Part shown: positions 37,663 through 46,045 of the stretch, piece after piece
Layout: the number at the start of each line of letters is the position of its first letter
Position numbering within the stretch: position 1 is the stretch's first letter
Origin: Methylovirgula ligni
GTDB lineage: Bacteria > Pseudomonadota > Alphaproteobacteria > Rhizobiales > Beijerinckiaceae
Assembly: GCF_004135935.1 (NCBI RefSeq)
Contig: NZ_CP025086.1
Location: 1,612,001 to 1,676,000 of the forward strand
DNA length: 64,000 bases
Direction: 5' to 3'
Program-made: the position numbers and the translations under genes
The notes under the pieces: model-generated
The model's database searches: none
The model's input: only the letters and a program-made list of their open reading frames with translations
What the model was told of the DNA's origin: nothing

Positions 37663-37692
37663 AATGGATTTCAAAGAAGGGAAGGGGATTGC

Positions 37693-38325
37693 TCAGGCAT
37701 AAGGGGTGTCCGCCATCGCGGCTTTCAGGCCGATGGAGCCCTTGTCGACAATCGCGAGAAAGGCGGCTTTCGCTTTCTTTGCATTCCGCGTCTGCCGAAC
37801 GGTGCGGTGAGCCTGGATGAAAGCGACGGTCCACGTCGCCAGGAGGAGGTTGGCCGCGAGATAAGCGTCGGAATCGGTCGGTTCTCGCCCAACGGATTCG
37901 GCGAGGGCCAGCGTCATGACTTGCGCGAGTTCGTCACGAATTGCCCGCGCCCGGGCCTTGAGGGTTTCGCTGCCCTCGACCGTCTCTACGAAGCTCTGGC
38001 TCCTCGCGGAAAACTCGACGGCAGGGTTCCGCTCCGCAACCAGCCGATGCGCGAACAGGCGCAAGGCTTCGATCGGCGCGACGCCGGGATCGCGCTGCCG
38101 CAAGGCGTCGCGCAGGATCTCGCGACCCTCCTCGTCGCGATCGAAGAACATGTCCTCCTTGCGGGGAAAATGATTGAACACCGTCATTCGCCCGACGTCG
38201 GCCGCCTCCGCGATCTCGTCCACCGTCACGTGATCGAAGCCCCGCTCGATGAAGAGGAGCGTGGCGGCATCGGAGATGGCCTGCCGCGTGGCGAGGCGCT
38301 TACGGGATCGGCGATCCGGCGACAT
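37693..38325 (-). CDS. TetR-family transcriptional regulator
   Basis: A 210-residue repressor with the N-terminal helix-turn-helix AISDAATLLFIERGFDHVTVDEIAEAADVGRMTVFNHFPRKEDMF, the standard TetR/AcrR pattern, and a ligand-binding C-terminal part. It is followed by the TetA-like exporter on the same strand and is divergent from the FAD monooxygenase. A palindrome in the divergent promoter region (38355-38389) is the likely operator. The ATG at 38325 has GGGAG eight bases upstream. Confidence 0.9.
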   Translation of the reverse strand: MSPDRRSRKRLATRQAISDAATLLFIERGFDHVTVDEIAEAADVGRMTVFNHFPRKEDMFFDRDEEGREILRDALRQRDPGVAPIEALRLFAHRLVAERNPAVEFSARSQSFVETVEGSETLKARARAIRDELAQVMTLALAESVGREPTDSDAYLAANLLLATWTVAFIQAHRTVRQTRNAKKAKAAFLAIVDKGSIGLKAAMADTPYA

Positions 38326-38354
38326 TGACAAACTCCCAGAAGCCCATTTAATAT

Positions 38355-38389
38355 ACTGAGTATATAATATTATTCGATATATATTCAGT
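38355..38389. promoter_or_regulatory. Palindromic operator candidate for the TetR regulator
   Basis: Arms ACTGAGTATATA (38355-38366) and TATATATTCAGT (38378-38389) form a 12-bp inverted repeat with one mismatch and an 11-bp spacer. A perfect TATAAT hexamer (38363-38368) lies inside it. It sits midway between the divergent tetR-like and monooxygenase genes, so one repressor could control both directions. Confidence 0.65.
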
Positions 38390-38414
38390 GCGCGTACATG
38401 ATGGGATGGGGTAA

Positions 38415-39563
38415 ATGGAAAAGCAAGCCAATGATGCGGCGCTCGCTCCGCCAGACAAAGGCGCACTCGTTTCCGGGGCAAGTTTCGCCGGACTGACAAC
38501 CGCCTATTGGCTGAAGAGACTCGGCTATGAAGTGACGGTCGTTGAGATTGCGAAGGGCCTCAAAAAAGGCGGTACCCCCGTTAATATCGGTGAGAAAGCC
38601 AAGGACATTCTGAAGCGCATGGGCCTGCTTGAGCAGGTTCAGGCAAACCGCTTGAAGATGGAAGGCATCGAATTCAAGAACGCCGATGATGTCACGGAGG
38701 GGGGAATGTGGCAGCAGGTGGATGCCGCACGAGCCGACGATGACTGGGAAATCGAACGCGATACGCTTCTGGATATTATGTTCGGTTGCGTAAAAGACGA
38801 TGTCGAGTTCGTTTTCAACAATAGCATCGCGGCTTTGGACGAGACGCCAAACAATATCAATGTTTCCTTTAAAGATGGCTCGAAGCGCTCATTCGCTTTG
38901 GTATTCGGCTGCGATGGCAATCATTCGCTTGTCCGAAAATTGCAGTTTGGCGAAGAAGCCGAATACACACATTTCCTCGGTCAATATTTCTCCATAACGA
39001 TCGTCGACAAGCTGTTGATCAAGGAAAACACGACGCAGATGTATAATCTGCCGGGCAAGGCCGTGATGCTGAATGCCTACAATAACAAGACGGACATCAT
39101 TCTTTGCTTCTCCTCGGAAAAAGAGATTTCCTACGACTATCGCGACGAGGAACAACAACGAAAGATCATTTCCGAGCAGTTCACCGGACAGGGCTGGAGA
39201 ACGCCGGAATTGTTGGAAGAAGTAAGCAAGTCGAAGACGTTCTATTTCGACAAAATAAATCAGATAAGAATGCCGTCATGGACAAAAAGCAGGGTGGCAC
39301 TTGTGGGCGATGCCGCCTATTGCGCCTCGCCGGCTGCAGGCATGGGCGGGTCGCTGGCAATCATTGGCGCCGGCGCGTTGGCTGATGCGTTTGCAAAAAA
39401 CCACGGCAACTTCGAACTGGCCTTCCAGGATTACAACGAAAGTTTCCGTCCATTTATCGAAGACGTGCAAGTGAAGGCCGTAAATAATTTGGACCTGCTG
39501 ATTCCGAAAACGGAAGAAGGCATTCTCGAAAGAAATCGAAACCCCGATAGGATGCTTCGATGA
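38415..39563 (+). CDS. FAD-dependent monooxygenase, TetX/PHBH-like
   Basis: A 382-residue flavoprotein monooxygenase. The N-terminal FAD-binding segment is VSGASFAGLTTAYWLKRLGYE with VTVVE acidic end; the second FAD motif is VALVGDAAYCASPAAGMGGS. It belongs to the large group A family that includes TetX, PHBH and many tailoring hydroxylases. Its codons are visibly richer in A and T than the neighbours, and its residues (many Asn, Lys, Ile) point to acquisition from a lower-GC donor. Divergent from tetR/tetA with a shared operator candidate, so it may modify the same compound that the exporter removes. Substrate inferred, not shown. Confidence 0.87.
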   Translation: MEKQANDAALAPPDKGALVSGASFAGLTTAYWLKRLGYEVTVVEIAKGLKKGGTPVNIGEKAKDILKRMGLLEQVQANRLKMEGIEFKNADDVTEGGMWQQVDAARADDDWEIERDTLLDIMFGCVKDDVEFVFNNSIAALDETPNNINVSFKDGSKRSFALVFGCDGNHSLVRKLQFGEEAEYTHFLGQYFSITIVDKLLIKENTTQMYNLPGKAVMLNAYNNKTDIILCFSSEKEISYDYRDEEQQRKIISEQFTGQGWRTPELLEEVSKSKTFYFDKINQIRMPSWTKSRVALVGDAAYCASPAAGMGGSLAIIGAGALADAFAKNHGNFELAFQDYNESFRPFIEDVQVKAVNNLDLLIPKTEEGILERNRNPDRMLR

Positions 39564-39565
39564 GG

Positions 39566-39734
39566 GTCGTCGGCATTTGTCAGACGGGTCCATGCGCTTC
39601 AACGCGCCGCGGCGAGCCATCGCGGGCCTCTCGCACTGCATGCTGACCCTGACGTTACACAGCCTCGAACGAGATGGTCTGGTGTGCGAGCGGCTGGCGC
39701 ACGCGCGGCAAAGGACCGAAAGGAGAAGCTCATG
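39566..39734 (+). pseudogene. HxlR-family regulator fragment
   Basis: The frame reads DEGRRHLSDGSMRFNAPRRA, then IAGLSHCMLTLTLHSLERDG and LVCERL before a frame end. This is the core winged-helix segment of HxlR regulators; the N-terminal Cys-bearing part and the C-terminal third are missing. It directly abuts the monooxygenase stop, marking the right edge of the acquired segment. In intact genomes HxlR genes often neighbour quinone oxidoreductases like the one that follows. Confidence 0.75.
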
Positions 39735-40640
39735 AAAGCAGCGCAATTCAGCCGGTTCGGAGGTCCCGAGGTCCTTGAGATCGTGGATCTTCCCGACCCG
39801 CATCCCGCTCCAGGACAGATCCGCATCGTCGTGCACGCGGCCGGCATCAATGCGACCGATTGCAAGCTGCGCAGCGGTCTGTTGAGCTTCGGCGCGGGGC
39901 TGCCGCAGACGACGGGGCGCGACGTGGCGGGCATCGTCGATGAACTCGGGGAGGGTGTTACAGATGTCGCTATAGGCGAGCGGGTATTCGGCGTCTCCGA
40001 CGATGGCGCCGGAGCGGCCGAACTGGCGCTGCTGACCTATCGGGCGCCGATCCCGCCGCCGCTCGGATTCGTCGACGCTGCCGGCCTCCCTGTCGCGCTT
40101 GAAACGGCCACGCGGAGCCTTGACCAGCTTGGCGTCGGTCGTGGAACGAGACTGCTCATCAATGGCGCCGCGGGTGGGATCGGCAGCACCGCTGTTCAAC
40201 TCGCCATCGCCCGCGGGGCGCGCGTCATCGGCACCGCCAGCGTCGCCAACCACGGCTACCTTCGCCTGTTCGGCGCGGAGCCCGCGACCTACGGCGAAGG
40301 CATGTCCGAACGAGTCCGCGCTCTCGCGCCCGATGGCCTCGATGCCGCGCTCGACGTCGCCGGAAGCGGCGTGCTGGCGGAGTTGATCGATCTCGCCGGC
40401 GGCCCGGAGAATGTGGTGACCCTCGCCGATTTCGACGGCGCGAAACAGCACGGAGTGCGCTTCAGCAGCGGCTTTCAGGGCCATGCTTTTCACGCGCTCG
40501 GGGAAATAGGAGCGCTCATCGCAGCCGGGCGCTTTTGGCTTCCGGTCGAGCGAACCTACCCACTCGACGAAATCGCGAAAGCGCACCGCATCAGTGAGCA
40601 TGGGCATGTTCGGGGCAGGCTGGTTCTAGTTATCGGCTGA
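39732..40640 (+). CDS. NADPH:quinone oxidoreductase-type zinc-less alcohol dehydrogenase (MDR family)
   Basis: A 302-residue medium-chain dehydrogenase/reductase. The GroES-like N-terminal part (GGPEVLEIVDLPDPHPAPGQ) is followed by the nucleotide-binding segment LLINGAAGGIGSTAVQLAIA. Catalytic-zinc ligands are absent, which fits the NADPH:quinone reductase branch. AAGGAGAAGCTC before the ATG at 39732 sets the start. It follows the HxlR remnant that may once have controlled it. Confidence 0.88.
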   Translation: MKAAQFSRFGGPEVLEIVDLPDPHPAPGQIRIVVHAAGINATDCKLRSGLLSFGAGLPQTTGRDVAGIVDELGEGVTDVAIGERVFGVSDDGAGAAELALLTYRAPIPPPLGFVDAAGLPVALETATRSLDQLGVGRGTRLLINGAAGGIGSTAVQLAIARGARVIGTASVANHGYLRLFGAEPATYGEGMSERVRALAPDGLDAALDVAGSGVLAELIDLAGGPENVVTLADFDGAKQHGVRFSSGFQGHAFHALGEIGALIAAGRFWLPVERTYPLDEIAKAHRISEHGHVRGRLVLVIG

Positions 40641-40755
40641 AGCCACCCGGTTCCGGTCTCAGGCGTCTTCAAATCAAGTCGGCGGCCCTGATCGCAGTAT
40701 TCCGAAGATGAGGGCGCGGCCCCACAACGCGCGAGAGGACGTAGCAGCGAAAGCA

Positions 40756-40839
40756 ATGGCGATGTATATCGGGCTTGCGGTTATCGCGATCGCCGCGGCA
40801 CTCAGTTATTGGTTCGAGCACGACATGTATTTTCCGTGA
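40756..40839 (+). CDS. Possible 27-residue membrane peptide upstream of the hydrolase
   Basis: A short frame MAMYIGLAVIAIAAALSYWF plus seven residues, a single hydrophobic helix with a charged end. Its TGA overlaps the likely GTG start of the hydrolase (GTGA). No strong ribosome binding site is visible. Low confidence. Confidence 0.3.
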   Translation: MAMYIGLAVIAIAAALSYWFEHDMYFP

Positions 40840-41813
40840 ACGCGACATCTGATCCCCGCAAAATCGCCCTGTTGGCCGCCTGTCTGGTGCTGGGGGTCAT
40901 GGGCCTGTTTGCGGGCTATCCCGCAACGACGCTCGCTTCGGATCTGCAGATTTCGGCCGGCTGCGTCACGCCACCCGTTGCATCGCCGATATACGCAGGT
41001 GCGCACGAGCGGATCGCGCGGACATCCCGCGGTTCGATCGCCTATTATCGGTTTGGCCGTGGCAGTCCGATACTGCTCGTCACCGGATTCCGTGCGACTC
41101 TATCCGAGTGGAACGCCGAATTCCTGGCTGAGCTGGCGAAGCGCCATGAGGTAATTGTTTTCGACAATCGCGGAATAGGCCGATCGATTCCCGAGGCATC
41201 CGATTTCAGTCTTCGGGACATGACAGCCGATACTTTTGCACTCATTGAAGCCCTGAAATTGCGGCATCCGACCTTGGTGGGCTGGTCGATGGGAGGCGTC
41301 GTCGTACAGCAACTTGCGATCGGCCATCCGAAGGCCATTGGTCGAATGGTGCTCATGAGCACCCTTGCGCCAGGCAATTCAAGCATAGCTGTGCCGCCCG
41401 GCGTCGAGGCAATTCTATCGGGCGCGTCGGGGGTCACATTTAACGATGTCATGAGTGTGCTGTTCCCGCGTGCGAGTCTTTCCGCAGCCGAGCGGTGCTT
41501 CCGCTACGAAATGTACGAGCCGGGCGATTATCGCTCTCCAGTCATTTCGAACGTGGTCACAAATGGACAGTCGGCGCTATTGAAGGCGTGGTCCCGCGAC
41601 CAAAGCGCCGCGCAATCGCTTCCCGCCATCAGAATTAAAACTCTGATCCTTTCCGGTTCCGACGATGGCGTTGTCTCAGCCAAAAATTCCGAGGCGCTGC
41701 GACGTCTTCTGCCGAATGCGCGCGTGGTCATCATCAAGCGGGCCGGTCACGCCATGATGTACCAATATCCTGTGGCGCTCGCGCGGAAGGTCGGGGCATT
41801 TGCAAAGCCGTAG
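40836..41813 (+). CDS. Exported alpha/beta hydrolase
   Basis: A hydrolase of about 325 residues with an N-terminal hydrophobic signal or anchor (LLAACLVLGVMGLFAGYP), a Gly-rich oxyanion region (ILLVTGFRATLSEW), the nucleophile elbow VGWSMGGVV, a late Asp (LILSGSDDGVV) and His (RAGHAMMYQ). It is complete for the catalytic triad. The start is uncertain: I prefer the GTG at 40836, which overlaps a short upstream frame; an in-frame TTG at 40809 is also possible. Substrate unknown. Confidence 0.83.
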   Translation: MNATSDPRKIALLAACLVLGVMGLFAGYPATTLASDLQISAGCVTPPVASPIYAGAHERIARTSRGSIAYYRFGRGSPILLVTGFRATLSEWNAEFLAELAKRHEVIVFDNRGIGRSIPEASDFSLRDMTADTFALIEALKLRHPTLVGWSMGGVVVQQLAIGHPKAIGRMVLMSTLAPGNSSIAVPPGVEAILSGASGVTFNDVMSVLFPRASLSAAERCFRYEMYEPGDYRSPVISNVVTNGQSALLKAWSRDQSAAQSLPAIRIKTLILSGSDDGVVSAKNSEALRRLLPNARVVIIKRAGHAMMYQYPVALARKVGAFAKP

Positions 41814-41924
41814 GTTTGACCGGCCGGTGACAGGCCCGCAAAGCGGCGGAATTCCCGCGCTTCCCGCATTTTGGAAAAATCGTGATGGGGGACAGAACGG
41901 GTGAAAGAAGAGATCAGATATATC

Positions 41925-41953
41925 TTGACTCTAGATATATCTAGAGTTATATC
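41925..41953 (+). promoter_or_regulatory. Promoter with embedded palindrome upstream of padR-like gene
   Basis: TTGACT (41925-41930) and TATATC (41948-41953) are spaced by 17 bp. A perfect 20-bp palindrome, ACTCTAGATATATCTAGAGT (41928-41947), fills the spacer and overlaps the -35 hexamer, as expected for an autorepressor site. The predicted transcription start coincides with the ATG at 41961. Confidence 0.7.
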
Positions 41954-41960
41954 GGCTTCC

Positions 41961-42539
41961 ATGAGAAACAGACATATCGGCGGCTGGGACCGCCATCATT
42001 CACCGCCCGACATCTTTTCGGGCCGCATTCACCCCCACCATCACGGCGAGCCCCCGCGTCACGGCGGCCGCCATCGCGGCGGCCGGCTCTTCGATTACGG
42101 TGACCTGCGCCTGCTGATCCTGGCGATGATCGCCGAGCAGCCGCGGCACGGCTACGAGCTCATCAAGGCGATCGAGGAGCGCCTCGGCGGCAGCTATTCG
42201 CCAAGTCCCGGCGTGGTCTATCCGACGCTCTCCTGGCTGGACGATATGGGTTATGCCACCGTCGAAGCCGAGGACTCCGGCCGCAAGCGCTATCGCATCA
42301 CCGCCGAGGGCGAGGCTTTTCTTGCGAGCAATCGCGCGGCAGCGGAGGAATTGCTGTCACGCCTGACCAGCAGCACCGGCGAAGGCCCACGCGCCATTCC
42401 CGCCGGGGTGGTGCGCGCGATGGAAAACCTGAAGGTCGCCTTGCGGCTGCGGCTGCGGCGCGGCTCCATCGATCAGGCAGCGGGCGACGCCATCGCCGCG
42501 GCACTGGATGCCGCGGCACAGATCGTCGAGCGAAGCTGA
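41961..42539 (+). CDS. PadR-family transcriptional regulator
   Basis: A 192-residue regulator. The first 45 residues are rich in His, Gly and Arg (HPHHHGEPPRHGGRH), followed by the PadR winged helix (LRLLILAMIAEQPRHGYELIKAIEERLGG, SPGVVYPTLSWLDDMGYA, RKRYRITAEGEAFL) and a C-terminal dimerisation helix region. The His-rich head could bind metal; that is inference. A GTG at 41901 is in frame, but the promoter lies after it, so I use the ATG at 41961. Confidence 0.87.
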   Translation: MRNRHIGGWDRHHSPPDIFSGRIHPHHHGEPPRHGGRHRGGRLFDYGDLRLLILAMIAEQPRHGYELIKAIEERLGGSYSPSPGVVYPTLSWLDDMGYATVEAEDSGRKRYRITAEGEAFLASNRAAAEELLSRLTSSTGEGPRAIPAGVVRAMENLKVALRLRLRRGSIDQAAGDAIAAALDAAAQIVERS

Positions 42540-42589
42540 CGGCCGTTTCATTCGAGTAAGCTAACGCGGATTTACGAAGGGGTGATCGT

Positions 42590-43150
42590 ATGTCGACGTC
42601 GGGGATATCGGGCGGGGCGAGAGTTCCGCCAGCGCCGGGGCAGGAGAATTCCTTTGGCCGCTTCATCAGCCGATTCGCGACCCCCCTGACGGCCGGCCTG
42701 TTCTTGATTTCCGCAATATCCGGCACCGCCCTCTTTTTTCACTGGACGCCGGGCACGTTCCACGAAATGCATGAATGGCTCAGCCTCGTCCTGCTCGCGG
42801 CCTTCGCGTTCCATCTTTACAAGAACTGGGTGCCGCTCCTCGGCTATGTCAGGCGCGGCACGCTCATCTTGCCGCTTGCCGTCTGCCTCATCGCGGCGAT
42901 GCCCTTCGTCATTCCCGGCGTAGGGGGCCACAATCGCGGGAACCCGGCGTTCAGGCTTGTCCCTCTGCTTACGCACGCGCGCCTGTCCGATCTTGCGCCC
43001 GTGCTGAAGACGACGCCGGACGAATTAATAGCCGCGCTGAAGAAACGCGGTTTGACGGTCAGAGCCCCCAACGAGACAATCGAAGCGGTCGCGATCGATT
43101 CCGACAAAGAAGTGCCGGAAGTCTTGTTCTCTGTCATCCCCGGGCGCTGA
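42590..43150 (+). CDS. DUF4405-type membrane protein
   Basis: A 186-residue protein with about three membrane helices in residues 25-115 (ATPLTAGLFLISAISGTALFF; WLSLVLLAAFAFHLYKNW; LILPLAVCLIAAMPFVIPG). His residues in the pattern FHEMHEWLSL and FHLYKNW suggest a haem-bearing cytochrome-b-like bundle, as in DUF4405. The cytoplasmic or periplasmic tail (DLAPVLKTTPDELIAALKKR) resembles the small domain often fused to this family. It lies 50 bp downstream of the PadR gene and may be its target. Confidence 0.8.
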   Translation: MSTSGISGGARVPPAPGQENSFGRFISRFATPLTAGLFLISAISGTALFFHWTPGTFHEMHEWLSLVLLAAFAFHLYKNWVPLLGYVRRGTLILPLAVCLIAAMPFVIPGVGGHNRGNPAFRLVPLLTHARLSDLAPVLKTTPDELIAALKKRGLTVRAPNETIEAVAIDSDKEVPEVLFSVIPGR

Positions 43151-43190
43151 ATGAGCCTAATTGAGCCGCTCGCCCTGCACGGTGATGCGA

Positions 43191-44033
43191 TCAGGCGCCT
43201 GTGGCGCCATTCCGCAGGCTCCGGCGTTTTTCCGCATGCGCGTGCGGCAGGATGAAAGCGGAGCCGGGCGGGGCGGGTTCGCCGATCCGGCTGTCGAGGC
43301 CAAAAACATCGGCAATAAGAGCCGTCGTCAGAATCTCGTGCGGTCCACCTTGCGCGACCGCCCGGCCGCCGCACATCACGACGAGACGGTCGGCATAAGC
43401 CGCCGCAAGGTTGAGGTCATGGATCGTTACGAAGGTCGCGACCCCGCTTGCGGTCAGCCCCCTCACCTCGTCCATCAATTGCAATTGATGGCTCATGTCG
43501 AGATGCGATGTGGGCTCGTCTAGGAAGAGGACCTGATCGGCGCTCGCCTCCCGGCCTGCCGATAGCTGGACCAGCGCCCGGGCGAATTGAACCCGCTGCT
43601 GCTCGCCGCCGGAAAGCGTCTGGTAGATTCTGTCCGCAAGGTGAGCGACCTCCGCCTTTTCGAGCGCGGTCGTGACAACGGCCCGGCGCCGTTCCCGCGT
43701 CAGGCCGCGGCCGATGCCGTCGATCCCAAGCGCGGCAACCTCACGCACGGAGAACGGAAAGGCGAGACGCGCCGTCTGCGCCATCACCGCCCGCCGCGCC
43801 GCGAGCCGCCACGGCGGCAAAGTTCGTGCGTCTTCCCCGCCATAGTGAACAGTGCCGGCGCTGCAGGCGAGTTCGCCAGCGAGGACGCGCAGGAGCGTCG
43901 ACTTTCCCGCGCCATTCGGTCCGATCACGGCAGTCAGTTGCCCTGCCGCCAGCGTCAGCGAAACGTCGTCGATAAGCACTTTGCCGCGCGTGGCATAGCC
44001 GACCTTTCGCGCGGTGACGACAGACGCGCTCAT
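43191..44033 (-). CDS. hmuV: Haem ABC transporter ATP-binding protein HmuV
   Basis: A 280-residue ABC ATPase with Walker A (VIGPNGAGKSTLL), signature LSGGEQQRV, Walker B (QVLFLDEPTSHLD) and switch His (FVTIHDLN). It powers haem import through HmuU. Its start overlaps the hmuU stop by four bases, at the end of the hemP-hmuT-hmuU-hmuV series. Confidence 0.94.
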   Translation of the reverse strand: MSASVVTARKVGYATRGKVLIDDVSLTLAAGQLTAVIGPNGAGKSTLLRVLAGELACSAGTVHYGGEDARTLPPWRLAARRAVMAQTARLAFPFSVREVAALGIDGIGRGLTRERRRAVVTTALEKAEVAHLADRIYQTLSGGEQQRVQFARALVQLSAGREASADQVLFLDEPTSHLDMSHQLQLMDEVRGLTASGVATFVTIHDLNLAAAYADRLVVMCGGRAVAQGGPHEILTTALIADVFGLDSRIGEPAPPGSAFILPHAHAEKRRSLRNGATGA

Positions 44034-45118
44034 GTCTCGAAACCTTGCCGGCGGCGCAGCAGCAGCCAGAGGAAGAAGGGGGCGCCGATGCCGGCGGTGA
44101 GAATGCCGATCGGCAGCTCCGCCGGCGCGACGAGCGTGCGCGCGCAGGTGTCCGCGCCGAGCAGAAGCGCCGCGCCGAGCAGCACGCAGGCGGGCAGCAA
44201 AAGACGGTGGTCGGGGCCCTGCACCAGCCGTAGAAACTGCGGCACGACAATTCCGACAAAGCCGATAACGCCGGCGGCGGCGACACTCACCCCCGTCGCC
44301 AGCGCCGCCAGCACGATAATGGCGATCTTCAATCTTTGGACGGAAATGCCGAGATAAAAAGCCTCGGCCTCGCCGATTGATAGCGCATTCAATCCGCGCG
44401 CCAGAAATGGCAAGGCCGCGAGCAACAGCAGAAATGGCAGGCCCAATATTGCGACCTTGTCCCAGGTCGCGCCGCCCAGGCTGCCGAGCGACCAGAACGT
44501 CAGGTCGCGCAATTGGCGATCGTCGCCGATGAAGGTCAAAAGCCCCGTGGCGGCTCCAGCCAGCGCACCGAGTGCAATGCCGGCGAGGAGAAGCGTGGCG
44601 ACCGAGGTTTGCCGATCGCGGGTTGCGATGAGATAGAGAAGCATCGTCGTCAGCAGCGCGCCGGCGAAGGCAGCGACCGGAAGGCCGCCGAACGGCAGGC
44701 CGGAGGGAATGTATCTATCGCCGAGGACGATGACGCTCGCCGCCGCCAGTGCGGCACCGGCCGAAACGCCGACGATTCCCGGATCGGCGAGGGGATTACG
44801 AAACAGGCTCTGCATCAGTGCGCCGGAGACGGCGAGATTGGCGCCGATGATGATCGCCAGCAGGACGCGCGGCAGACGTATGTCGAGAACGACGAGCGCG
44901 TCGCGCGAGGAGGATTGATCGACGCCACGCAGAGCGGCGCCGATAATATCGATGATATGGCTTGGCGCGATCGCCAGCGGTCCCTCGCCGGCCGCGAAGA
45001 TCGCCAGCCCCACCAATAAGAGAGCCAAGACGGGCAGGAGGATAATGGCGCGTTGGCGGCGCGCGATGAGTCCCCGCAGAGACGGGGTGATGCCCGCCAC
45101 GGCGGAGGGCTCGCTCAT
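44030..45118 (-). CDS. hmuU: Haem ABC transporter permease HmuU
   Basis: A 362-residue FecCD-family permease with nine or ten membrane helices. Family blocks are RLPRVLLAIIIGANLAVSGALMQSLFRNPLADP, GVSAGAA and the C-terminal GFVGIVVPQFLRLVQGPDHRLLLP. It forms the inner-membrane channel for haem with HmuV. It overlaps both neighbours by four bases. Confidence 0.94.
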   Translation of the reverse strand: MSEPSAVAGITPSLRGLIARRQRAIILLPVLALLLVGLAIFAAGEGPLAIAPSHIIDIIGAALRGVDQSSSRDALVVLDIRLPRVLLAIIIGANLAVSGALMQSLFRNPLADPGIVGVSAGAALAAASVIVLGDRYIPSGLPFGGLPVAAFAGALLTTMLLYLIATRDRQTSVATLLLAGIALGALAGAATGLLTFIGDDRQLRDLTFWSLGSLGGATWDKVAILGLPFLLLLAALPFLARGLNALSIGEAEAFYLGISVQRLKIAIIVLAALATGVSVAAAGVIGFVGIVVPQFLRLVQGPDHRLLLPACVLLGAALLLGADTCARTLVAPAELPIGILTAGIGAPFFLWLLLRRRQGFET

Positions 45119-46029
45119 TTCAGGCCCGGATAGAAAGCGGCGAACAAATCTTTGGCCGCCTGCGGCGTGCGCGGGCCGAAGCCGAGAAGATAAAGGCCAT
45201 CCAGGGCGACGAGCCGCCCGTGCGCCGCGGCGGGCGTCGTCTTGAATGCAGGCAGCGAAAAAATCTCGCCGGGTGCGGGCGGTTTGCCGTTGGCCATCAT
45301 CACCACGACATCGGGCTGCGCGGCGACGATGGATTCATCGCTCATCTGTTTGTAGCCGGCAAAGCCCTGCGCAACATTGACGCCTCCGGCGAGCGCGATG
45401 ACGGCGTCGGCCGCCGTGCCGGTGCCGGCGACGAGTGGACGGCCGCCTTGCATTGCGATGATGAAGAGTACGTGCGCGCGTTCATGCACCTTGGCGCGGA
45501 GCGTGGCCAATTGCGCGAAACCCTGAGCGACGGTTTTGGCGAGCGTCGCGGCCTTCGCATCCGTGCCGGTGAGATGGCCGAGCGTCGTGATCTTGCTCTC
45601 CACGCCTTCGGCGGTGAAATTATCCGGTAAGCGCGCCACCGCGACCTTCGATTCTTCCAGCAGCTTGATGGAATCCTCCGGTCCCGCGGCCGACGCGGCG
45701 ATGACCAGCGTCGGCTTCAGCGACAGCACACCCTCGGCGGAAAAGGCGCGGAAATAGCCGACGTTCGGCTTGGCGCGCAACGCATCTGGCGGATAGAGGC
45801 TCGTCGTGTCGACACCGACGATCTTCTGCTCCTCCCCAAGCGCATAGAGCGTCTCGGTGATCGCGCCACCGAGCGCGACAATCCGCTGTGGGGGTGCTGA
45901 CGCCGGAGTGGCCGCGAGCCGCGTTGTCGCAAGCGACAGCATCAAAAATGCAAATGTCGAGCGCCCGAATGACGCGCGAGGGAATGATGTGCGAGGGGAT
46001 GAGATGCGAGCCTTGGCTGTGCTGTGCAT
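45115..46029 (-). CDS. hmuT: Periplasmic haem-binding protein HmuT
   Basis: A 304-residue class III (TroA-like) substrate-binding protein. A signal peptide ends around residue 42. The mature part has RIVALGGAITETLYALGEEQKIVGVD and the haem-pocket Tyr region VGYFRAFSAEGVLSLKPTLVIA, typical of HmuT/PhuT. It delivers haem from the outer-membrane receptor to HmuUV. Overlaps hmuU by four bases; hemP precedes it by 16 bp. Confidence 0.93.
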   Translation of the reverse strand: MHSTAKARISSPRTSFPRASFGRSTFAFLMLSLATTRLAATPASAPPQRIVALGGAITETLYALGEEQKIVGVDTTSLYPPDALRAKPNVGYFRAFSAEGVLSLKPTLVIAASAAGPEDSIKLLEESKVAVARLPDNFTAEGVESKITTLGHLTGTDAKAATLAKTVAQGFAQLATLRAKVHERAHVLFIIAMQGGRPLVAGTGTAADAVIALAGGVNVAQGFAGYKQMSDESIVAAQPDVVVMMANGKPPAPGEIFSLPAFKTTPAAAHGRLVALDGLYLLGFGPRTPQAAKDLFAAFYPGLK

Positions 46030-46045
46030 GGTCTTTCGCCGCCGA

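Noticed and set aside
36574-38328. A 584-codon plus-strand frame over tetR/tetA
   Set aside because: Charged low-complexity antisense product; the minus strand carries the HTH and transporter motifs.
38415-39563. Calling the flavoprotein TetX outright
   Set aside because: It has the same fold and context but the sequence is not close to TetX; other monooxygenases of the family fit equally well.
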